A stretch of 64,000 nt of DNA from Halobacteriales archaeon QS_4_70_19 (GCA_003020985.1 PXRM01000026.1:117697-181696), one strand, 5' to 3'. Shown: positions 25,731 to 34,748, numbered from the stretch's first letter. Program-made: numbers and translations. Notes: generated by a model not told the origin, from the sequence alone.

Positions 25731-26094
25731 TCTCTCGTCCCGACCCACACCCCCGAGCGACAGGTGAGTCCGGCGTCGCTCCCGGAGCCGATCAGGACTC
25801 CCGGTCGCTCCGCCCGGTCCCGCCGTCGGCCTACCCGTCCCACTCTCCGGCCCGGTCTGCGGCCCGGGTCGCGGCGGCGATCCTGAAGCGCCGCGCCCCC
25901 ACGACGGGGAGCACGAGTGGGGCTGCTGTCCCTGGACCGTGGCGACCCCTGTCTCCGGATTATCTCACGGCCAGCATCTCCGGGGAGCACGAGAGCGGGC
26001 CTTCGAATGCGGGGGGTGCTGGTACCGTGCTCGCCACCGCCGCGCTCCCGTTGACGGCCGCGACCTTTTGACCGTCCGCGTCGAACCGGCAGCC
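25731..26094. other. intergenic region with no gene seen
   Basis: About 365 GC-rich bases between tRNA-Arg and the DUF309 gene. I see no conserved frame; short frames here have no start-proximal promoter or domain. The segment just before 26095 presumably holds the DUF309 promoter. Confidence 0.4.
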
Positions 26095-26787
26095 GTGACG
26101 GACGACGAGCGCCCCGGGCGGAGCGCAGCGGTGGACGCGGACCGGTCCCCGGACCTGGCGGCCCACCTCCGGGCCGGCGTCGCGGTGTTCAACGCCGGCG
26201 CGTACCTCGCCGCCCACGACCCGTGGGAGGCGGCGTGGCTCCCGCTCGACGAGGGCCCGGACGAGCGCCTGCTCCACGGGCTCATCCAGGTCGCCGCCGG
26301 GACCCACCACGCCCGCACGGGCAACGCCGAGGGCGCGACGACGCTTGCGGCGAGCGCCCGCGACTACCTCTCGGGCCTCGACGGGCACCGTGGCGTCGAC
26401 CTCGGGCCGGTCCGCGACTGGCTGGACGCGGTGGCGACGGACCCGGCGGCCGCGGGGGAGCGCGACCCGCCACTGATTCGCGTCGACGACGTCGTGCTCG
26501 GCCCGGGCGACCTGGAGTTCCCCGCGGCGAGTGTCGCGGCACCCCATCTCGCCGCGGCCCGTGGCGACGAGGAGACGGCCGATCTCCTCCGGAGAGCGGC
26601 CGACTACGGTCGCGCGGACCTCGCCGGCGGGAAGACCGAGAGTCCCTTCGTGATGCTCACACTGGAGCACCTCGACCCCGACCAGTCCGACGGGCTTCCG
26701 CTGGCCCGGTTGCGTGACTTCGTACAGCGCCGCGAACAGCGCGATGCGGATGTCGCCGGGCTGTTCGACCCGGGCGAGGACGAGTAG
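26095..26787 (+). CDS. DUF309 domain protein
   Basis: Residues about 25-90 carry the DUF309 signature: FNAGAYLAAHDPWEAAWLP and LLHGLIQVAAGTHHARTGN, including the conserved His, Glu and Trp. The family is widespread and helical, with no established function. The remainder (about 90-230) is a haloarchaea-specific extension. The start is uncertain; GTG 26095 (VTDDERPG) gives the best fit, as there is no ATG near the domain. The gene ends just before a sharp fall in GC. Confidence 0.75.
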   Translation: MTDDERPGRSAAVDADRSPDLAAHLRAGVAVFNAGAYLAAHDPWEAAWLPLDEGPDERLLHGLIQVAAGTHHARTGNAEGATTLAASARDYLSGLDGHRGVDLGPVRDWLDAVATDPAAAGERDPPLIRVDDVVLGPGDLEFPAASVAAPHLAAARGDEETADLLRRAADYGRADLAGGKTESPFVMLTLEHLDPDQSDGLPLARLRDFVQRREQRDADVAGLFDPGEDE

Positions 26788-26886
26788 CCGTTATCTGATT
26801 GAACAGTTCGTTGAAAACTCTGTCTGAAACTGGATGATTACTTGAGGAATCCAAATCGTTAATCGCCTCTGGATTCGGAAGTCACT

Positions 26887-27333
26887 ATGCGCCGCCGAAC
26901 GATTCTCGCAAGTGTTCCACTCGGCGGACTGTCGGCAGGGTGTATCTCCGCTATGGGCGAGATTGGACAGTCGAACGACTGTCCGGACCACGTTCCCGAG
27001 GATCGGTCCAGTGTGACACCGACGGCCCCCGCTGCGCCGGATATCAAATTGTACCCGGACAGTCGAAAAACCCCGGTCGAGGTCTCGATCGAGGTGAGAC
27101 GTGATTGTGACGGGGAAACCGTGCTTTCGGAACGATTCACGTTACAGCCGGGAGGAGATGAAAGCTTCAGAAACCCATTCCTGAATAGAGTTGAATACTC
27201 GTTGACGGTGAGGACTCACGAGGAAGAAGACAGCCTGGTTCATGAGTACCAGTGGGGTGGTGAAATCTACAACATCGAAAGGTTAATCATAGATATATAC
27301 CCGAGAGAAATAGATATTCAGAAGGTACAATAG
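26887..27333 (+). CDS. AT-rich orphan lipoprotein
   Basis: The 148-residue protein begins MRRRTILASVPLGGLSAGC, a twin-arginine-like leader ending in a lipobox, so it is probably lipid-anchored on the outer face of the membrane. The mature part is a single beta-rich, immunoglobulin-like domain (VEVSIEVRRDCDGETVLSER). Its DNA (26790-27410) is far poorer in GC than both neighbours, which suggests recent acquisition. Length, leader and strand order match the lipoprotein at 62019-62501, making them likely relatives. Its function is unknown. Confidence 0.65.
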   Translation: MRRRTILASVPLGGLSAGCISAMGEIGQSNDCPDHVPEDRSSVTPTAPAAPDIKLYPDSRKTPVEVSIEVRRDCDGETVLSERFTLQPGGDESFRNPFLNRVEYSLTVRTHEEEDSLVHEYQWGGEIYNIERLIIDIYPREIDIQKVQ

Positions 27334-27414
27334 GTGGTTATCTAATTTCTCATAAACCATGTTTAGAATACATATAGGGGAATGCTATCTCCACTGTACC
27401 CGACTCCGTTCAGT

Positions 27415-27924
27415 TCAGGCCGACTTTTTCACCTTCTCGATGTCGAGCGTCTCCCCGTCGACGGTCGCCACCATCATTGCGGCGACGGTCGCCGGGTCCG
27501 CCGCGGTGCAGGTCCCGGGGTTGTAGCAGGTGTACCCCTCGTGCTCCCACTCGGCCTGCTGGTGGGTGTGGCCGGAGACGCCGACCGTGTGGCGGTCCGG
27601 GTCGGCGTGCTCGGCGACGATGCCGCCGACGCGCTCCTCGTAGCCCGCGATGTCGCCCGTCCCGTGGGTGACGACGAACCGGACGCCCTCCACGTCCAGG
27701 GTCGCCACCTCCGGCACGTCGAGGTCCGGCGGGTCGATGTTGCCCAGTACCGCCGTGAGGTCCGGCGTCACCTCCTCGACGTGCTCGTAGGAGTCGTACG
27801 TGTCGAAGTCACCGGCGTGGATGGCCAGGTCGGCGGCGTCCAGCTCGTCGCGGACCCAGTCGGGAATCTCGCTCGCCCGTGACGGGATGTGGGTGTCGCT
27901 GATGATGGCGACGCGGGTCGTCAT
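27415..27924 (-). CDS. metallophosphoesterase (YfcE/MJ0936 type)
   Basis: The 169-residue enzyme shows all metal-binding motifs of the calcineurin-like small phosphodiesterases: ISDTH, HAGDFD, VLGNID, VTHGTG and VSGHTHQ. It should hydrolyse a phosphodiester or phosphomonoester with two divalent metals; the substrate is unknown. ATG 27924 (MTTRVAIISDTH) fits the family start exactly. It diverges from the NUDIX/eIF2B-like gene across about 150 bases. Confidence 0.88.
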   Translation of the reverse strand: MTTRVAIISDTHIPSRASEIPDWVRDELDAADLAIHAGDFDTYDSYEHVEEVTPDLTAVLGNIDPPDLDVPEVATLDVEGVRFVVTHGTGDIAGYEERVGGIVAEHADPDRHTVGVSGHTHQQAEWEHEGYTCYNPGTCTAADPATVAAMMVATVDGETLDIEKVKKSA

Positions 27925-28077
27925 GGTCAGATGGGGCTGTCGCGGGGGTTCGTCAAAAGTGTGTATCCGGCGGGAGCGGGCGACCCGCCAGCCTCCCGTC
28001 GACTCCCCGTCGGCCTCCCCGCCGACACCCCTATTTCCGGTCGAACCGTTAACCGTCCGCCGGCCGACACGCCGGCC

Positions 28078-29490
28078 ATGAGCGACGAGGCCGAGGCCGC
28101 CGCGGGCGAGACGGGCGTCGTCACCGTCTTCGTGCGGCACGGTTCGGACGTGCTCCTCCTCCGCCGGAGCGACGCGGTCGGCTCCTACACGGGCCAGTGG
28201 GGTGGCGTCGCGGGCCACGCCGAGGACGACCCCGGGGGGATGGCCAGGCAGGAGGTCCGCGAGGAGACGGGCATCGACCCCGACACGCTGTCGCTCGTCC
28301 GGCGTGGCGACCCCTTTCCGGTCGAGGACCCCGAGCACGGCGTCCGGCGCGTGCATCCGTTCCTGTTCGACTGCCCGACCCGCGAGGTGACGACCGACCG
28401 CGAGACGACGGAGTACGAGTGGGTCCAGCCGCCCGCCATCCTCGACCGCGAGACGGTCCCCCGGCTGTGGGAGTCCTACCGGCGGGTCGCCCCGACGGTC
28501 GCCGGCGTCCGCGAGGACCGCGACCACGGCTCGGAGTACGTCTCCCGGCGGGCCGTGGAGGTGCTGCGGGACGCCGCGGCGTCGCTCGACGCGTCCGCAG
28601 CTCTCCCCGGCGGCACCGGCGACGACGCTGGCGACACCGGTGACGACCCGGACACCGTGGACGCGGCCGACGACTGGTCGCGGCTGGCGGCGCTGGCCGA
28701 GGAGCTGCTGGCGGCCCGCGAGAGCATGGCCGTCGTCGCCAACCGCGTGAACCAGGTGATGGCCGAGGCGACCGGCGGCGCGACGGACCGGGACGCGACC
28801 GCCGCCGGAGGGGCCGACCGGAACGCGGCCACCGACCGCGACGCGGGAGCCGTCCGGCGCGCCGCCGAGCGACTGCTCGCCGGGCTGGACGACGCGCGGA
28901 TCGAGCCCCCGGACGCGCTCCGGGGGGCGACCGTCGCCACGCTATCGCGCTCGGGGACGGTCCGGGACCTGCTGTCGCAATGTGACCCCACCGAGGTCGT
29001 CGTCGCCGAGTCGCGGCCCGGCGGTGAGGGTCGAGCGGTCGCGACGGCGCTCGCCGAGACGCTCGCCGCCGACGTGACGCTGTGTGGGGACGCCGGCGTC
29101 GCCCACGCGCTCGACGCCCGCGACGCCGACGCGGTGCTGGTCGGCGCGGACACCGTGCTCGCGGACGGGAGCGTGGTCAACAAGGTCGGGACGCGGACGC
29201 TGGCGAGCGCCGCCGCCGTGCAGGACGTGCCCGTCCTCGTCGTGGCCCACACCGACAAGGTGGCGCCGCCGGGCCGCGACCCCGACCTCGAACCCCGCGA
29301 TTCGGACGAGCTGCTCCCGGTCGAGGACGGCGATCCGCCGGCCGCGCTCCGCGTCGAGCACCCGACGTTCGACGTGACGCCGCCCTCGCTGGTCGAGCGC
29401 TACCTCACCGAGGGCGGGTCGCTCACACCCGACGACGTGCGCGAGGCGGCCGCGCGTGCGGCCGCCCGGACGGACTGGGCACGACACTGA
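28078..29490 (+). CDS. NUDIX hydrolase fused to an eIF2B alpha-like domain
   Basis: Residues about 15-140 form a NUDIX domain with a slightly degenerate box: QEVREETGI replaces the REUxEExGU consensus, while the key Glu pair is kept. After an acidic linker, residues about 195-470 match the eIF2B/ribose-1,5-bisphosphate isomerase/MTNA superfamily, with VGADTVLADGSVVNKVGTRT. The NUDIX part could hydrolyse a nucleoside diphosphate linked to X, and the second part could isomerise a sugar phosphate, suggesting two steps of nucleotide salvage or sugar repair. Translation initiation is unlikely. ATG 28078 (MSDEAEAAAG) is the first good start. Confidence 0.82.
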   Translation: MSDEAEAAAGETGVVTVFVRHGSDVLLLRRSDAVGSYTGQWGGVAGHAEDDPGGMARQEVREETGIDPDTLSLVRRGDPFPVEDPEHGVRRVHPFLFDCPTREVTTDRETTEYEWVQPPAILDRETVPRLWESYRRVAPTVAGVREDRDHGSEYVSRRAVEVLRDAAASLDASAALPGGTGDDAGDTGDDPDTVDAADDWSRLAALAEELLAARESMAVVANRVNQVMAEATGGATDRDATAAGGADRNAATDRDAGAVRRAAERLLAGLDDARIEPPDALRGATVATLSRSGTVRDLLSQCDPTEVVVAESRPGGEGRAVATALAETLAADVTLCGDAGVAHALDARDADAVLVGADTVLADGSVVNKVGTRTLASAAAVQDVPVLVVAHTDKVAPPGRDPDLEPRDSDELLPVEDGDPPAALRVEHPTFDVTPPSLVERYLTEGGSLTPDDVREAAARAAARTDWARH

Positions 29491-29547
29491 CCGGGCGCCT
29501 CCCGCGGCCGCCTCGCCCACCCCGACATACCTGGCGACACACGCGCC

Positions 29548-29771
29548 TCACGGTTCGGAGGCGTCGCCCTCGAACAGGTCCGTCGAGAGGTAGCGCTCGC
29601 CACCGTCCTCCCGGACGGGGGCGACCAGGCCCACAGCCCCACCGACACGGCGGACCGTCGCCTTCGCCCGTTCGTCGGTCACGCCCCGGACCTCGTCGAC
29701 GAGGGCCGGGTTGAGTACGTCCGGGACGAATCCGGGGCCGATGCCCTGGATGTCGTGGCCCGCGTCGCTCT
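29548..29771 (-). pseudogene. cysteine synthase (CysK-type) C-terminal remnant
   Basis: The frame reads HDIQGIGPGFVPDVLNPALV, the PLP-enzyme segment near the end of O-acetylserine sulfhydrylases, and closes with GERYLSTDLFEGD, the usual C-terminus. The approximately 50 residues that should lie between these are missing, and nothing of the first 200 residues is present. It follows a CNNM fragment in another frame, so two decayed genes are joined here. Confidence 0.6.
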
Positions 29772-29779
29772 GCTTCGAG

Positions 29780-29926
29780 AGCGTCAGCGAGCCACTCCGG
29801 CGACAGCGAGAAGACGGCGATCTCGCTGCTGGAGAAGAAGGCACTCAGCACGAGGAGGACGACGATGCTCGCGACGCCGACGGTGACGACCGGGTCTGCC
29901 GTCCCCGCTGCTCGGACGCCCGGCAC
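29780..29926 (-). pseudogene. CNNM/DUF21 (CorC-HlyC type) N-terminal fragment
   Basis: The segment VLLVLSAFFSSSEIAVFSLS is the first membrane helix of a CNNM transporter-like protein. The frame then shifts, and the following DNA encodes the end of a cysteine synthase instead. Full family members have more than 350 residues. This is a truncated remnant. Confidence 0.55.
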
Positions 29927-29982
29927 GAGAACCGCCCGGCGACGGGGTCAATCCCTAAGTTACCGCCGACCGGACCCGGTGT

Positions 29983-30168
29983 ATGGATGTCGACCTGGAC
30001 GACATCGCCGGCGAGGGCGGGAACAAGCTCGAGACCAGTCTCCCCGGCGTGGAGGTCACGACACAGCTGAGCGACGCGGACGCCGAGGAGCTGGAGGCGC
30101 TCCACCGACGACAGCTGGAGCTGGCGCTGGAACACGCCGAGGAGGCGAAGGAAGCGACCCGGATGTAG
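29983..30168 (+). CDS. small hypothetical acidic protein
   Basis: I do not recognise this 61-residue frame. Its second half (DAEELEALHRRQLELALEHA) is a predicted amphipathic helix, probably a coiled coil. It lies between the CysK/CNNM remnants and a UspA remnant, so it could itself be a leftover, but the codon choice looks coding and an AT-rich ccctaagtt lies about 28 bases before the ATG, at TATA distance. No function can be assigned. Confidence 0.4.
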   Translation: MDVDLDDIAGEGGNKLETSLPGVEVTTQLSDADAEELEALHRRQLELALEHAEEAKEATRM

Positions 30169-30344
30169 GTCGAAGAGTGGCGTCCTGCCGAGACACCCGC
30201 CGATACGACGACTGACGGTACAGCGACAGCGCCCGTGATGTCGCGGTCCCCGCGGTGGCCGGTGCTCCCGGGAGCCCGCCGGCACGACGGGAGCCCACCC
30301 CGGAGAGCGACCAAGTATCGCGGCCGAGAACCTGTGCAGAGACG

Positions 30345-30645
30345 TACGACCGCATCCTCCTCGCGGCCCTCGAGGAGGAGTCGGACGAGGCGCTCGCGGC
30401 CGTCCGGAAGCGCGGCCGGGAGGCGGACGTTGACGTCGTCACCAGCATCCGGCGCGGCACGCCCCACGACTGCATCACCACCTGCGCGACCGACCGGGGC
30501 GTCGGCCTCGTGGCGATGGGCGCTCACGGGAACCGGGGACTGGACCGTTTCCTCACGGCGAACACCGCCGAGCGCGTCGTCCGGACGGCTCCCTATTCTG
30601 ACGCTCCGCCGGTCGCGGCCGGCGTGACCGTCGGCGGCCCGTCGA
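30345..30645 (+). pseudogene. universal stress protein (UspA) remnant with internal deletion
   Basis: The frame has the UspA start YDRILLAAL joined directly to the middle of the fold (EALAAVRKRGREADVDVVTS), so roughly 50 residues are missing after the first strand. The later nucleotide-binding region is kept: LVAMGAHGNRGLDRFL and TAERVVRTAP. The frame then continues past the normal end into unrelated sequence. I infer an inactivated gene. Confidence 0.6.
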
Positions 30646-30815
30646 GAGGCGACGGCTTTTCCCGTCGGGCTTCGAACCCCCGCGTGGTGGCGATGATGAG
30701 GGTTACCCCCACCGAGCCCCTTCTGACGAGGACCTCACACTGAGCCACCGTCCACCCATCGCCCGCCGGTCGCCGGACACGCCACCTTGATACCCCGACC
30801 CCGAGAGCCGCCGGC

Positions 30816-31202
30816 ATGAGCAACGACGACTCCGGCCCCTCGCTCGGTGAGAGCGTCGGCCGACTGCTGACCGGGGGCATCTTCGGCGGTGACCTCCCGG
30901 GTAACATGGACCGCGGGCTCTATACCACCACCCGACTCGCCGTGGAGGACGGCCTCGGCGAACTCCTGGGGCCCATCGCCGTCTGGATCGTCGTCGGCGT
31001 CACCTTCCTCGTCGGCATCGAGTTCGTCGCCATCGGGGCCGTGCTGATGGGGGTCCCGAACATCGGGCTCCTCCTGTTCGGGGCCGGCGTGACCGCCGTT
31101 CTGGGGGCCGCGCTCGCGGCCACCTACCTGGCACTGTACGCACAGCGCGAGACGGCGGGTGAGGACGGAGCCGGGCGGGACGAGTCGGCAGCCGAGGAAT
31201 AG
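30816..31202 (+). CDS. small membrane protein, two transmembrane helices
   Basis: The 128-residue product has two hydrophobic helices near residues 50-72 (VWIVVGVTFLVGIEFVAIGA) and 76-105, after a Gly-rich soluble N-terminus and before an acidic tail. There is no signal peptidase site or enzymatic motif. It is likely an integral membrane protein of haloarchaea with unknown function. It converges with phoD, 65 bases away. Confidence 0.55.
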   Translation: MSNDDSGPSLGESVGRLLTGGIFGGDLPGNMDRGLYTTTRLAVEDGLGELLGPIAVWIVVGVTFLVGIEFVAIGAVLMGVPNIGLLLFGAGVTAVLGAALAATYLALYAQRETAGEDGAGRDESAAEE

Positions 31203-31267
31203 CCGACTTACATTCTTTATCCGATATGTTTGTCCGGAATAGTTGAGATAGTCCCCGAACACGACCC

Positions 31268-33082
31268 CTATTCCGCGTACTCGTCGGTCACGTCGATCAG
31301 TTCGATCTCCTCGTCGGGGACGCGGTAGGCGGCGACGACCTCGCGGTCGGCGTCCATCGAGTCCTCGTGCTTGTCGACGCTGTAGCCGACGTAGGTGCAG
31401 TCCTCGCGGGTGAACTCGACGACGGAGTAGCCCCAGTGGTGCGAGTCAAAGAACTCCAGATGGGGGTTCTGCGCGGTGACGAACCGCCGGAGGAGCGGCT
31501 CCGTCAGCCGCCCGACGAGGCCGTCGGTGAGGCCGAGCGCCTCCGCGACGTTGAGGCTCGTCACCGCGGGCGTCATGAACTCGACGCCGACGCGCTCGCC
31601 CGGCGAGAACAACCGTTCCGTGATGGCGCCGCCGTAGTCGGTTCTCTTGTAGCCCGCGATGTAGCAGTGCATGTCGCCGGTGAGCGTGACGAAGTTGCGG
31701 GGGGAGAACTCGCGGAGCTTCTCCTTGATGTACCGGCGCTCGCGGGTGTAGCCGTCCCAGCCGCCCTGGACGGGGTAGACGGCGGCGCGCCCGAGTCCGA
31801 GCCGAAAGGGGATGGTGAGCACCTCGTCGGACCAGACGGTCCACCGGGCGTCCGAATCACGGATCTGGGCGGTGAACCACGCCAGCTGGTCCTCGCCGAG
31901 CATCGTCCGGCCGGGCGGTTCGTTCTCCGGGCGGCAGTTCTCCGCCGTCGGGAACGTCTCGCGCGGGGGGTCCCGGTAGAGCCGCTCGTCGGTCAGCACG
32001 AGTTTGACGAGGTCGCCGAACTCGAAGGAGCGCCAGAGCTGGAAGCGGTCCTGTAGGGACTCGGCGCCGGAGTCGTAGTCCAGGCGCGCGGGCATGAACT
32101 CCCACCAGGCGTGGATGGCATCCGCCGTGAGCCGCGTCATGAACTCGGGGTCCTCGCCGCGCGGGTGGTCGGCCTTCGGCGCGTCCGTCGCCGGGTCCCA
32201 GCAGATGTCGTTGGCGATCTCGTGGTCGTCCCAGGCGGCGATGAGGGTGTGCGACTCCAGCGCCCGCTGGAGGAACCGGTCCGAGCGGTAGGTCCGGTAG
32301 ATGTAGCGGTAGTCGTCGATGTCCTGCACCCGGTCCGCACCGCTGGGGAGGTCGAGGTCGCGGTCGCGGTAGTCGCGGCTGTCCAGTCCCTTGAAGTCGC
32401 CGGCGCCGGACTCGTAGATGAAGTCCCCCACGTGGAGGAGGAAGTCCAAATCCTCCTCGGCGACGTAGCCCAGCGCCGGGTAGTAGCCGTTGAGATAGTT
32501 CTGGCAGGCGAGGACGCCGACCCGGAGTGACTCGGGCGAGGCGTCCGGCTCCGGGAGGGTGTGGCAGGTGCCGACCCGCGAGGCGACCCCGTCGTAGACG
32601 AAGCGGTAGCGGTACTCAGTACTCGGTGCCAGCGCCCCGTCGACGTCGACCTTGACGACGTGGTCGTGGGCCCGGATCCGCTCCGTGTCGTCGACGACCC
32701 CCCGGTAGGCCGGGTCCGCGAAGTCGGCATCGCGGGCGACTTCGACACCGAGCGGTTCGTCGAGCGCGAACGCCGACGGCGCGATTCGCGTCCAGAGGAT
32801 GACGCCAGCCGCCGTCGGTCCGCCCGAGGCGACCGACTGCGGGAAGACGGCCCCGGGTTCGCGGCCGTCGTCGACCTCGAAGACGGCCTCCCGGTCGGTC
32901 GCGTGGGGCCGCTGGCTCAGGATGAGGTCCTCGTTCGACAACAATGACGCGAGTTCGGCGTGGCCGTCGGGTCGCTCCGCGTCCGCGTGGGGGGTCACGT
33001 CCGGATGGGATTCGAGTGCCCCCGTGTCGGTGGCTTCGTCACTGCTGTCGCCGTCCGAGTCGGCGTCGGCCCCCGTCTCCAT
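31268..33082 (-). CDS. phoD: PhoD-type alkaline phosphatase/phosphodiesterase
   Basis: The 604-residue protein has an N-terminal PhoD beta domain (FPQSVASGGPTAAGVILWTR) and a metallophosphatase core with LLHVGDFIYE, AAWDDHEIANDI and TGDMHCYIAGY. PhoD enzymes use calcium and iron to hydrolyse phosphodiesters and are normally exported by Tat. Here no twin-arginine leader is seen; the protein starts with an acidic stretch, so it may act in the cytoplasm or the true start may have been lost. phoU or pst genes are not nearby. Confidence 0.88.
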   Translation of the reverse strand: METGADADSDGDSSDEATDTGALESHPDVTPHADAERPDGHAELASLLSNEDLILSQRPHATDREAVFEVDDGREPGAVFPQSVASGGPTAAGVILWTRIAPSAFALDEPLGVEVARDADFADPAYRGVVDDTERIRAHDHVVKVDVDGALAPSTEYRYRFVYDGVASRVGTCHTLPEPDASPESLRVGVLACQNYLNGYYPALGYVAEEDLDFLLHVGDFIYESGAGDFKGLDSRDYRDRDLDLPSGADRVQDIDDYRYIYRTYRSDRFLQRALESHTLIAAWDDHEIANDICWDPATDAPKADHPRGEDPEFMTRLTADAIHAWWEFMPARLDYDSGAESLQDRFQLWRSFEFGDLVKLVLTDERLYRDPPRETFPTAENCRPENEPPGRTMLGEDQLAWFTAQIRDSDARWTVWSDEVLTIPFRLGLGRAAVYPVQGGWDGYTRERRYIKEKLREFSPRNFVTLTGDMHCYIAGYKRTDYGGAITERLFSPGERVGVEFMTPAVTSLNVAEALGLTDGLVGRLTEPLLRRFVTAQNPHLEFFDSHHWGYSVVEFTREDCTYVGYSVDKHEDSMDADREVVAAYRVPDEEIELIDVTDEYAE

Positions 33083-33422
33083 CGGCCACCGCTACGTGGG
33101 TGGGTGGTTTGGCGCTTGTGGCAGCGGCCGTCCTGCCCCCCGCTCCCCGGAGATTGAAACCGGAGGACGGGACCAGTCCCCACGTGCCCTGACGAATCGG
33201 CCCCGGACCGCCGGCCCGACCGGGTGGAACGCCACCGCCCGGTCGGTTCGACCAGCGCGGCGCACGGTCCGGTCCACCGTCGAGCCCCGCTCGACGAGCC
33301 CTCGCTCGCTTCGCCTGCTCACGGGCGCCTCGGCGCCCGTTTGCACGGCCAGCGGGACAGCGGAGCCGTCCCGCTCGGCTCGCGAGGCTGCGGCCGCGCC
33401 GCCTGTTCGCCCTTCCGTCGCC
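33083..33422. other. intergenic region with a hairpin cluster
   Basis: No gene is seen in these 340 bases upstream of phoD. Bases 33290-33415 contain tight palindromes, for example ACGGGCGCC-tc-GGCGCCCGT near 33320-33339 and AGCGGGAC...GTCCCGCT near 33351-33375, with trinucleotide cores like those of the cluster at 24520-24814. It lies just after the 3' end of the enoyl-CoA hydratase gene. Confidence 0.5.
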
Positions 33423-34208
33423 TCACTCCTCGTCCGGGTCCTCGATGCCCGCACCGCTCCGTCCCTCGCCGCCCGCGAACCGCTCGGCGCCGGCCTCGGC
33501 GGTCCGCATCACGCGCGAACCGTGCCACCCCTCTAGCCCGAGCCCCTGCTGGAGCGGCGTCCCGAGTCCGTCGTAGACGGCGGCGCGGTCCGAGAGCAGC
33601 GTGTCCTGCGGGAAGTCGGCGAGCTGCTTGCCCAGCGCGACCGCCGTCTCCAGTGCCTCGCCCTCGTCTGCGAGTCGCGTCGCGAGCCCCCAGCGCTCGG
33701 CCGTCTCGGCGTCCACGGCGCGCCCGGTCAGGATCATGTCCAGCGCGCGGCCCAACCCGACGACGCGGGGCAGCCGCTGGGTCCCGCCGTCCACGAGCGG
33801 AACGCCGAAGCGACGCTCGAAGCAGCCGAAGGTCGCGCCCGCGGCGGCGACGCGGATGTCGCACCAGAGCGCCATCTCGATGCCGCCGGCGACGCAGTGG
33901 CCCTCGACGGCCGCGATGACGGGCACCTCGCAGCGGGTCCGGGTGAACCCGAGCCACCCCTCCGGGGAGTCCGCCAGGTCCATCGCCTTCAGGTCCGCGC
34001 CTGCGGAGAAGGTTCCCTTCGACCCCGTCAGGACTGCCACCGCCGCGTCGGACTCCTCGACGCGGGTGAACGCGTCGAGCAGCGCCTGGCTGGTCTCGTA
34101 GTCGATGGCGTTGCGTCGCTCCGGCCGGTCGACGGTGACGACGGCGACGGGACCGTCGCGCTCGTAGTGGACGGAACCGCCGTCGGCCGTCAGGTCGTGG
34201 TCGCTCAC
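33423..34208 (-). CDS. enoyl-CoA hydratase/isomerase family protein
   Basis: The 261-residue crotonase has the oxyanion-hole segments FSAGADLKAM and VEGHCVAGGIEMALWCDIRV. The usual catalytic Glu position is occupied in GVPLVDGGTQRLPR by Asp (position analogous to PDGG), a pattern seen in crotonases with altered chemistry. It should act on a CoA thioester in fatty-acid or related catabolism. GTG 34208 (VSDHDLTADGG) is preferred; an ATG 54 bases upstream gives a weak extension. The C-terminal region differs from canonical hydratases. Confidence 0.82.
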   Translation of the reverse strand: MSDHDLTADGGSVHYERDGPVAVVTVDRPERRNAIDYETSQALLDAFTRVEESDAAVAVLTGSKGTFSAGADLKAMDLADSPEGWLGFTRTRCEVPVIAAVEGHCVAGGIEMALWCDIRVAAAGATFGCFERRFGVPLVDGGTQRLPRVVGLGRALDMILTGRAVDAETAERWGLATRLADEGEALETAVALGKQLADFPQDTLLSDRAAVYDGLGTPLQQGLGLEGWHGSRVMRTAEAGAERFAGGEGRSGAGIEDPDEE

Positions 34209-34427
34209 GTACCGGACGTGGCCGGCGGGGGTGTTAACTCCGGCGTGGAAGCCGGTGCCCACCGCCTCCTCGGAGGCGACCCACCGAGCCGTCGGGGAAC
34301 TCCACGAAGATGGGTAACTAGTTCCAATGTACGTAGATCTCGAAATTGTACGAGAGTGGGCGGACTTGGACAGAAATATGTGGAGTAAGGTGATAATCGG
34401 CTGGGCGGTGCCGGGTGGCCGCCCCGG

Positions 34428-34748
34428 TCAGTCGTCCGCGACGATGTCCGCGGAGAGCCCCTGTGCCATCTCGATCTCCGTCGAGTTGTTCAGGGTCCAC
34501 GCGGTCCGGTCGGTGACGGCCTCGATGATCTCCCGGGCGCTGGGGTAGCCGTTGCCGGATTTCTTGATGCCGCCGAACGGGAGCTGGACCTCCGCGCCGA
34601 TGCAGGGGAGGTTGCCGTACGCCAGCCCGAGTTCGGCGCGGTCGCGATAGTAGTTCCGGCGGTAGTCCTCGGAGAGCATGGCGCCGGCGAGCCCGTAGTC
34701 CGTGTCGTTCTGAATGGCGACGGCGCGCTCGATGTCGTCGTCCGCGCC
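34428..34748 (-). pseudogene. aldehyde dehydrogenase C-terminal remnant
   Basis: The frame has the ALDH C-terminal elements NDTDYGLAGAMLSED, GNLPCIGAEVQLPFGGIKKS and GNGYPSAREIIEAVTDRTAW, with the correct order and spacing. The preceding 380 residues, including the catalytic Cys and Glu, are missing: upstream of about 34748 the sequence is the promoter and start of the divergent oxidoreductase. A deletion or rearrangement removed the 5' part of the gene. Confidence 0.75.

Noticed and set aside
30640..30740. tRNA-like T-arm ggggttcgaagcccg on the minus strand
   Set aside because: No matching acceptor, D or anticodon stems could be folded around it, and the T stem itself has a mismatch.
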